A DNA stretch of 64,000 bases from Dendrobium chrysotoxum (Eukaryota; Streptophyta; Magnoliopsida; Asparagales; Orchidaceae): contig CM034311.1 of assembly GCA_019925795.1 (NCBI GenBank), positions 14,328,926 through 14,392,925 on the forward strand. The letters run 5' to 3'. Made by a program: the position numbers and the translations under genes. Positions 57,380 through 64,000 of the stretch are shown here, piece by piece. The notes beneath the pieces are model-generated. The model did no database searches and was not told the origin of the DNA. It saw only the letters and a list, made by a program, of their open reading frames with translations. The stretch's first letter is position 1. Every line of letters starts with the position of its first letter.

Positions 57380-59350
57380 TATTTAACATCAACATGATGG
57401 ATAATGAGCGATCTGATCAAATACAGAACAATTATCAACATAACTTTCACATAAAGCTCCAACAAATACAAAAAGAAATAAGTAAATTACGAGAAACATA
57501 TGTAAGCATCTCATTGTTAGGCATGCCCTTCCAAAACTAGACATACCTTCTACACACCCTCCACTCCTATTCGACATTTAAGCCAAATGCAAATGAGAGA
57601 AAGGAAGTTTTAATTATTCCCACATTTCGAGATAGCGTTCAAAATATTTGACACAACTACCCACATTAATTCCATATAAAACTCAAAGTAGCAAAGAAGA
57701 AAACAAGTCCCAAGACTAAAACATAAACAAGTTCTTCTACTTCAAACCCCAAACATGCTTCTATTCCCCATTTCTTAAAATTCATCTTTAGGATCAAATA
57801 CAAATAAAAGAAAGAAACTCATCCATGAAAAGAGAACTAAAAGATCCTTCTAAAATCAAGTTTCTCATGCATAAAACCATTCATAAAACCCCCAATCCTC
57901 AAAACAACTCATAGAACCTTCCAAACAAAGCAACACATAAAACCTCCTATAAGAAATCCACTATGACCTCTTTTCGACGTGAAACAAATATCTTTGACAT
58001 GGGTTGAATTCATGAAAACCTTTCAACAAAATTACTAATGCAACTTTACATAAAATTCAAACAAGTGGAGAAGAAAGCCAGACTCGAGAAAACTTGAAAG
58101 CACTTCGAAATCCATTAACTCTTTCTGACTAAGTGTGCTCCCAACATTTAAAAGAAACACTCCAAATAACTACACTACTACTCATACAAGGAGACATCTT
58201 AATATAACACACATCTCTCCAAAGTATTCATAGCCACAAGCAACTAAAGGAGCATAGAAGGAATGATTTTGAAAATCACAAAAGAAAACATATGTGAAAA
58301 TACCTCTCATACTTCCAACAAAACGATCATAACGGGATCATACACATTTGAGGATATGAAACAATATCTCTTTATGCCAAGCAATAAAACAACCAATTTA
58401 GATAAAAGCTTGAAACTCAATATTCCTATCAAATATGCAATCACAAGAAGAAGGATTTGATGCCAACTTACTCTCCAAAATTCAAGAAATATTTCAATGT
58501 AATTGTTAACATGCTTCTCACATAAAGCTCCAACGACTAAAGAAGAATCTATATTCCAACCCAACATAAAGCACAAATCCCATTTCAAGGAGGTAAAATT
58601 TCTCCCAGACCAAACGATAAGCCAACAACTTGTTAGGTCTTGAAACTCAACCAAAATGTGATTATAAGAAAGAAATATGACATAAACTTTCTCTCCAAAG
58701 CTCAAGAGGTGCTTTATCCAATCATGAAGTAAATCATAGAACTCTCCAACATGAAGCAACATGAACACTTCCTTACACAATGCTCATCGTAAAGCCTTCC
58801 AATCATAAGACAACTCAAAAGCATTTCCAATATAAAACAAATTATAGCATTTTTCATCCCAAAGACAATTCATAAGGCTCTCCAACACAATTATGAGGAA
58901 GAAGTTTTGATGCCATTTGTTATTCCCACACTTCAAGAAAATAATCCAACTCTTCAACACAATTGCTACCATTACTATTGCATAAAACCCAAACAAGTGG
59001 AGAAGAGACAAGTTTCAAGAAAGCATAAAAGCATCTCAACACTTACCAACTCTTTGTAGCTAACTATGCCTCCAACGACACAAATAACATAGCATTGAAT
59101 CGACAAAACACATAAATATCTTTCAACAAATTCCTAATCTCCACCCTATATGCCTTCAAATATCCGAAGGAAGCTTGCAAATACACAAATCAGAGAACAG
59201 TTTGTACATTAGGATATCCTTCCAATGCAATGAATTCCTATGCCTATAACAATGATTTTGTAAAGAATAACACCTTACATTATAATCATAAAACTCACAT
59301 CCAGATAAAATTAAATGTAGAAGACCCAAATTACAACCCAAGAGAAAGTA
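57380..59350. repeat. Diverged long tandem array
   Basis: The same chain of words returns several times: a TTGATGCCA-type start, TCAAGAAATA, CATAAAGCTCCAAC, AAACAAGTGGAGAAGA and AGCATCTCAA. Returns are seen near 57410, 57640, 58030, 58460, 58540, 58910 and 59000. Unit length is irregular, a few hundred bp, and copies are strongly diverged. Minus-strand open frames in this region (57389, 58307, 58784, 59156, 59604) are read from the array; none resembles a known protein. Confidence 0.55.
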
Positions 59351-60164
59351 GTAGCAATAAAAAACCCTTCAAAAGTTAAATCTCATTGCGTGGATTTTTT
59401 TTATCAAGTGCGTAGGTATGACATAGGAACATGCGACAAAAGTGGACATAGATCTAGCAAAGTTACATGTGTACTCTCTTAATCAAGCAAACAGTTTTAC
59501 AATCAATATAAATATGAAATCTTTCCAACGAACTTGAATGTTTAGCATAAATAGGTCATTCATATTAAGAAGTTATCTTAAATATGTTTCAACATTATTG
59601 AACTTATCGCAAATAACCTTCAACACCTTGAAATTCATGGCAAGTCATCTCATTCTCATCAAGCTCTCTAAAAGGGCATTCCAACATATGATTCATTAGA
59701 TGAAAGATCAATAAATGTTTCCAATATGAGCCAATATCTATTACATGTTCAAATATACTATGACATGAATACCTATGTTGAAGCGAAAATCTATGTATAA
59801 CCTTCTCAATCCAACAAATATTTCTTAGACATGAATACGACATTGTTTAGAAACAACACATTTTTTTTGTGAACATCATATTTTAAATTCTCAAATCTCA
59901 AGAACATCAAAAAGAAATAATTTCAATGAAATCATTTCATCAATCTCTACCACCTATACAAAGAAAAGTATTCTTTTGACGAAGTCTTCTCTAGCATAAG
60001 GCATATATGAGCATTTAGACAAAAGGCATTCAAGATAATGCAAAACTTTATGATATTACTCACAAATTTCAGCATTCCAGCAAGAGTAGCAAGCAACTAT
60101 GACTTCAATCCTCTCTCAAACAGCACAAAAAAACTTTTTGCAATCAAAACTCTTTTTTTAAGAA

Positions 60165-60295
60165 ACAAAAGAAAATAAGAGGAAGAAATGGAAGAAGAAG
60201 TAGGGGAAGCAGAGAAGTAAGAAGAAGAATAAGAAGAGGAAGAAGAGAAGTAAGAAGCAGAAGCAAAAGCATAAGACAAGGAAGAGGGGAAGGGA
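60165..60295. repeat. Polypurine (GAA/GGAA) tract
   Basis: About 130 bp are almost purely A and G on the plus strand (polypyrimidine on the minus strand), rich in GAAGAAG and GGAAG words. On the minus strand it follows a splice-donor-like site at about 60301. It could form triplex DNA or serve as a pyrimidine-rich intron start. Confidence 0.85.
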
Positions 60296-60870
60296 AAATA
60301 TACCTTGAAAATGGGGAGAGGACCGGTGGCTAGGGCAGGTCGGCGAAGGAGCTTCGACTCCAGCTAGGTCGCACTAATGGCAAGGAAGAGGGTTTGGCAA
60401 AGGCTACTGTCCACGCTAACAAAGGAGACTGGGAGGGCTTTTGTACATGAAAGAAGGAGGCTTCGGTCTGCTTGGCTTCCACAAACTAGAGGGAAATGAA
60501 AGGGGCTTCAGTCGGCCTGGCTTTCGAGAATGAGAGAGAAGGGCTGGAGGTTGGCGCGTTCGGGCTCGATTCAAATGGAGGAGAGGTGGAGGCGGAGCCT
60601 TGTCTGGTTCACACGAACAGAGGAGCAAAAGGGAGATGAGGGGAGCGCTCGGGTGCCTTATGAACTATGAAAAGATGGGAGCGAGAGTGAGAGGAAAAGA
60701 GCAATCACCTCAGAGGAAAAAGGCAAGGGAGTTCTGGAGTCTTGAATGAACCAAATCTCTCTAATAGGAGACCATTCGAAGCCTTGTATGGGAAGCTTCG
60801 CCTTCTCCGCACTGAACCAAGGTCTGCCGCCTTCTGAAGGCTCTTCTCCACTCTAAACATTGAATTGGCA
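60296..60870 (-). other. GC-rich segment, possible promoter and first exon of the 6.1 kb insertion
   Basis: This is by far the most GC-rich stretch of the window, with sharp borders. On the minus strand its downstream edge reads TTTTCAAG/GTATAT, a good splice-donor match, leading into the pyrimidine tract. It could be a transcribed leader exon read right to left. Open frames inside (60416-60628 minus, proline-rich) have no recognisable motif, and no function is claimed. Confidence 0.4.
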
Positions 60871-61198
60871 CTGTGGTACCTAAACCTTTACTAAAGACAA
60901 CCATACATATACTAAGACGAGAGGTCATGCCGCTGAAATGTTTGGCAAGGACAAACTTTAGGTTTCAAGGTAGAACGAGGCCGTTGGATCAAACTACTCG
61001 ATCTAGAATTGGATTCAGATTTATTTTAAAAGTCAATGGAGTTTTAGTTAGAATTAGATTAAACTCATTAAGTTGAAACTAACCTTAAATCAAACCCAAT
61101 TTGGCTCAATTCAGGTTAGCTCGGGCTAGACTCGACCAAATTAACTCAATAATAATAATAAAAAAAAGCAAACTTGAATTGACACCTATTCAAAATGA

Positions 61199-61220
61199 AT
61201 CGAGCCCGACGAGGCTCGAT
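61199..61220. repeat. Hairpin near the right end of the 6.1 kb insertion
   Basis: ATCGAGCC / GGCTCGAT with a 6-nt loop, 8-bp perfect arms. It is surrounded by more TCGA-containing words (CTCGATCAACTCGATC and GCTCGAGG). Confidence 0.85.
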
Positions 61221-61282
61221 CAACTCGATCAAATGTGCTCGAGGACAAATTAAGATTAAAAAAAAATGTGGTCAACAAGTAT

Positions 61283-61896
61283 TTCTTGTATTACCCCATA
61301 GTACTCAGAATTATCACTTCTGTGGGTGTTCCCTCTTACATAAATACTAGAATTATCTATCTTCCTACCTTCACACCAAGATTTGGTTTAGAATTTATAG
61401 TCATTAACCAAAAAAATTGGCAAACATCTTACAAATCTATTTGTTCCCCACGCTAGATCTAATAGCCCATGATATTGTAAATCATTGCCTTAAGTGTGCA
61501 CCTAATTAATAGATCCAGTATATTATTAGCATATTTATTAACAATAATGTTAACTAATTGAGACAAATTACTAGAAATAAATAGTCAAAATATATAGCAT
61601 AATTTTGAACCAATTAGGGAATTATGTTTCCAATTTTCTCAAGTTTACGCAAAATGAAAGGAATATGCTGCTCCATAAAAATCAGGTGCTTTGCCTTTAG
61701 TTTTAAAGAGCATAAATTTTTGAAGAAGATACTTTGCTTGATCAAGGGCTTTAAAATTTGATATGGCAGAAAACTAAAGGCAGTTGGTAGTAGACATTGC
61801 ATGAAAATATGATAGTCATAACTTTTCAATCCAAATAATCTCCCAGATCTTATGTCAACATATAAATTTAGATTGGAAGAAAATCCATCAGTTACC
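61283..61896 (-). pseudogene. TNP2 transposase, middle part (DUF4218 to start of DUF4216)
   Basis: On the minus strand the frame reads VTDGFSSNLNLYVDIRSGRL from 61896, then GLKSYDYHIFMQCLLPTAF, FFKNLCSLKLKAK and PFILRKLEKIGNI (61840-61620). This is the DUF4218 domain of CACTA TNP2. After a poorly kept stretch, KIDNSSIYVRGNTHRSDN and SEYYGVIQEI (61380-61283) lead into DUF4216, which continues at 55165 beyond the 6.1 kb insertion. The upstream part, including the catalytic domain, is cut off by the copia LTR at 61897. Confidence 0.8.
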
Positions 61897-62146
61897 TATT
61901 ACAAATCTGGTTTTGATGATGACAAATATGTTTCTATTATGTGTTGCTTGGCTAACCCATTTCAGGTACAAAAGATCAAGAGCAACTCAAGCCAACTCAA
62001 GATTGGGTCCAAGTGTGTCCAAATATATTATTTTCCTTTTCTTGAGTCAATTATAATGTAACTGATCCCCTAGCTAAGTAACCTTGCACACACACACTCA
62101 GGGGGAGAGCTTGAGTGAATTAGAGTTTCTGTTCAATTTTTATTTA

Positions 62147-62821
62147 GATCATCCTGGACGATATTCACATCATCCTGGATGATCAAGTAGAAATAGAAAT
62201 CCTAATTAGGGCGACCAAGTTAAGTGTGTCTGATTAAGCAGATTATCCTAGACGATCCTGACATCGTACGGGATGATATGCTCAAATCAGAAATTCTCAG
62301 CCGCCAGATCAAGTTAGGCAAGTTTTTATTTTAAGATATTTAGTATGATCATCCTGGATGATATGTGTATCGTCCTGGAAGATCCAATAAAATCATGCCT
62401 AAATTAGTCTAGTAATTAAGGAAATCAATTAATATTTCATTAATACGATCATATCGTCTGGGACGATCACAAGATCGTTCGGGATGATCAGGATCGTCTA
62501 GTGTGTTTCAGCTATACGTTCAGAGCGGTCATCAGGATGATTTTGGCCCTTTTTAAACTAATCGTCGCGGACGATATCCGTATCATCCTGGATGATCAAG
62601 TCATTTTTGGATTGTCCAGCACAAGTTCCACTGGATGACTAGAGCGGTCTTCTGGATGAAATTCCTGGATTTACACTAATCATCTCGGATGATCGCAGAA
62701 TTGTATGGGACGATCTGATCAATGTTTTCTACTTATTGTCCAGAAGAGCCAAATCGTCCAGGGTGAAACAGCGGATTTTGAACTAATCGTACAAGATGAT
62801 ATTTAGATCATCCTAGACGAT
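62147..62821 (+). promoter_or_regulatory. U3 array of seven paired palindromes
   Basis: Seven units start at 62147, 62241, 62347, 62452, 62571, 62679 and 62786, so about 94-119 bp apart. Each has two imperfect 15-17-bp palindromes of the form ATCRTCCTGGAYGAT, separated by about 5-9 bp. Unit 1 has GATCATCCTGGACGAT and CATCATCCTGGATGATC; unit 5 has ATCGTCGCGGACGAT and ATCATCCTGGATGATC. From unit 4 on, the sequence between pairs is also repeated. Confidence 0.85.
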
Positions 62822-63075
62822 TCTTGCTGACCAGTTGAGATTTAGGGCAATTTTAGAGCCCTCCTTTAAAAGATATTTTTCTTCGAATAAGAAAATATCT
62901 TTTGTCACTTTTCTTTCCAGAGAAACCCTAGAGAGAGAGAGAGAGGATCTTATGAGGGGGAGTTCGTGAGGGGTTAACAAAGGTTACTCCAAGCATGGAT
63001 TAGAGTCATCTTCTCCGCTCGTTATCTTTCATCGTGTTGGTGTTCTTTTTGAGAGGATCGTTGGCAAGAAGATTC

Positions 63076-63270
63076 AGGTTCTCTACCTGCTTCAGGAGGA
63101 AGCAAAACGAGTTCAAGTTCTCTGCCTGTTTTAGGAGGAAGCGAAAGGAGTCCGAGGTTCTCTGCCTACTTTAGGAGGAAGCAAAAGGAGGTTAGGTTCT
63201 CTGCCTCACCGTGTCGGTGGAAAGGAGTTTTGTACAGGCTTCTCCGCCTTGCTGTGGGAGCAAAAGGAGA
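63076..63270 (+). repeat. Leader hairpin array (second element)
   Basis: Five units. The stems TGCTTC/GAAGCA (63088-63104), CACCG/CGGTG (about 63209-63221) and TTGCT/AGCAA (about 63249-63263) pair perfectly. Two middle units (near 63125 and 63165) carry mismatches. Confidence 0.8.
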
Positions 63271-63581
63271 GACTCCTTGAGTTAGTGAAATACCTGGAGG
63301 GGAGGCTCCTGGGAGTGGATGTAGGTCAAGTTGACCGAACCACTATAAAAATCTGGTTTGTTCTTTCTGATTACTTTCTGCACTTTAATTTTTCTGTGAT
63401 TATCTGTTTGGGTGAAATTTGTGTTTAATCTTTTCGTTTGAGTATTTATTTATTTTCACTGTATATTATAGAAAATATTTTCACTGTTGCTCTCGAATTT
63501 TTAAATAACCAATTCACCCCCCCTCTTGGTTAGCCTCGGGACTAGTTCATCAAGGCTTAACATCCCTATCGAAATTTCAAG

Positions 63582-63593
63582 TGGTATCAGAGC
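63582..63593 (+). other. Primer binding site of second copia element
   Basis: TGGTATCAGAGC, a perfect 12-base complement to the 3' end of plant initiator-Met tRNA, two bases after the LTR end. Confidence 0.95.
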
Positions 63594-63638
63594 GGGATTC
63601 ATAAAATCTAGTTTTGAAAAACTTATGAATTTGATCCA

Positions 63639-64000
63639 TGGCAAACTTTGGTAATTATAATACTGCTAAAGGTTATTCAATTACATGACCGCCATTGTTT
63701 GATAACATTCGTTTTACTTTTGGAAAACTCGCATGTCCACTTTTCTTCAATCAATTGATTATCGTATGTGGATGCTTGTTAAGGATGGATACGACCACCC
63801 TCTAGATTGGTTAACAATGTTAAAATTGAACTGCCCTTTACTGATTGGACTTTTGATGATCGTGCTTTAGCATAATTGAATGCCAAATGCTTGAATTTTT
63901 TTTTCTGTGCTTTAAAAGCTGAGGATTATATGTGTGTTTCAACTTGTACGACTAGTAAAGAGATTTGGGATAGATTGTGCATCACTTATGAGGGTAAAAC
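63639..64000 (+). pseudogene. Copia gag, second element, partial
   Basis: It starts ATGGCAAACTTTGG at 63639 (MANFGNYNTAKGYSIT, stop, PPLFDN) and, after a frame shift near 63720, reads MSTFLQSIDYRMWMLVKDGY. This parallels the gag at 38995. It has an early in-frame stop and further stops, so it is dead. It runs off the window end. Confidence 0.85.

Larger units (their letters stand above)
55171..61277 (-). mobile_element. 6.1 kb TG...CA insertion, probable giant solo LTR
   Basis: It runs TGTGGGTCTCCG ... GTGGTCAACA on the plus strand, with AGTAT on both sides (55166-55170 and 61278-61282). TNP2 coding similarity stops at one side and resumes at the other, so the boundaries are well supported. 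No gag or pol is visible inside, and no terminal direct repeats were noticed. TG...CA ends and a 5-bp duplication fit an LTR; at this size a solo LTR of an Ogre/Tat- or LARD-like element is the best guess. A GC-rich promoter-like end at 60300-60870 suggests minus orientation. Confidence 0.65.
50307..61896 (-). mobile_element. CACTA (En/Spm-type) DNA transposon, partial
   Basis: It starts with CACTATAGGAAAATTGGCC, a typical CACTA terminal inverted repeat, followed by subterminal repeats. Its genes lie on the minus strand: TNP2 (61896 down to 54712) and a TNPA-like gene (54433 down to 52874). The right terminus is not seen; the TNP2 gene is cut at 61897 by a copia LTR. A copia solo LTR (50571-52408) and a 6.1 kb TG...CA insertion (55171-61277) lie inside it. 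Confidence 0.8.
61897..63579 (+). repeat. Copia 5' LTR of second element
   Basis: It runs TATTACAAATCTGG ... GAAATTTCA, 1683 bp. It contains the clearest paired-palindrome array (62147-62821), a leader with GAGAGAGAGAGAG near 62930 and the hairpin array at 63076-63270. The TATA-like position (CTCCTTTAAAAG near 62860) is altered compared with other copies. Confidence 0.9.
61897..64000 (+). mobile_element. Second SIRE-like copia element, 5' end only
   Basis: A 5' LTR, perfect primer site and start of gag are present; the rest lies beyond the window. It is the same family as 37162 but a separate insertion, cut into TNP2 of the CACTA element. The less eroded repeats and primer site suggest it is one of the younger copies here. 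Confidence 0.85.

Noticed and set aside
57389..60279. Series of minus-strand open frames with hydrophobic or serine-rich peptides
   Set aside because: They lie in a diverged repeat array and a GAA-rich tract, share no motif with known proteins and have no consistent exon structure.
60416..60628. Proline-rich minus-strand open frame in the GC-rich segment
   Set aside because: Open frames of this length are expected by chance in GC-rich DNA; no motif recognised.
60873..61076. Plus-strand open frame beginning MVPKPLLKTT
   Set aside because: It lies inside the 6.1 kb TG...CA unit, shows no domain and no conserved codon pattern.
62147..62821. CRISPR-like array (short palindromic repeats with regular spacing)
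   Set aside because: The repeats are imperfect and paired, the intervening sequence is itself repeated from unit 4 on, the context is a plant LTR, and no cas-like genes exist.

Overview
The window is repeat-only DNA from a plant nuclear genome. It is AT-rich and made of nested, strongly decayed LTR retrotransposons plus one CACTA DNA transposon. No intact host gene, tRNA, rRNA or CRISPR array was seen. The plant assignment rests on plant-type lineages: Tat, Tekay/Del and Athila Ty3/gypsy elements, a SIRE-like Ty1/copia element with an extra ORF, and an En/Spm-type CACTA element carrying TNP2 and TNPA-like genes. A large-genome monocot is a guess only. Most reading frames are broken by stops that look like C-to-T decay of methylated DNA.

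Layout, left block (1-17446). A Tat polyprotein (RT, RNase H, second RNase H, integrase) runs to 1972 and resumes at 16084 after a 14.1 kb insertion. That insertion is G3, a gypsy element with almost no internal region (1973-16083). Its 5' LTR was split by a reversed copia solo LTR (3423-13324). That copia LTR was in turn split by G1, a structurally near-complete Tekay chromovirus (3836-11826). An Athila-like LTR follows at 16191-17446.

Middle block (17447-37161). A second Tekay element, G2, starts with its 5' LTR at 17447. Its body carries a reversed copia solo LTR (TSD AGAGT), a reversed gypsy solo LTR (TSD ATTTT) and Athila LTR sequence. About 7.9 kb of this already-nested stack was duplicated in tandem: copy A 19593-27517, copy B 27524-35397. 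Copy B runs on into an Athila LTR, a tRNA-Asp-type primer site and an Athila gag gene.

Right block (37162-64000). The Athila gag is cut by a full-length SIRE-like copia element (37162-48753) with both LTRs, gag-pol and an extra (env-like) ORF. The Athila 3' part (48754-50306) is cut by a CACTA element starting at 50307. That CACTA element holds a copia solo LTR, TNPA-like and TNP2 pseudogenes on the minus strand, and a 6.1 kb TG...CA insertion with TSD AGTAT that splits TNP2. A second copia element of the same family begins at 61897 and runs off the window.

The most unusual signals belong to the copia family. Its U3 carries about seven units, roughly 107 bp apart, each made of two short palindromes and placed upstream of a TATA-like box. 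Its R/U5 leader carries a tandem array of hairpins whose stems differ in sequence but stay complementary. In the full-length copy a second palindrome array with its own TATA-like box lies inside the element just upstream of the extra ORF, which suggests an internal promoter.
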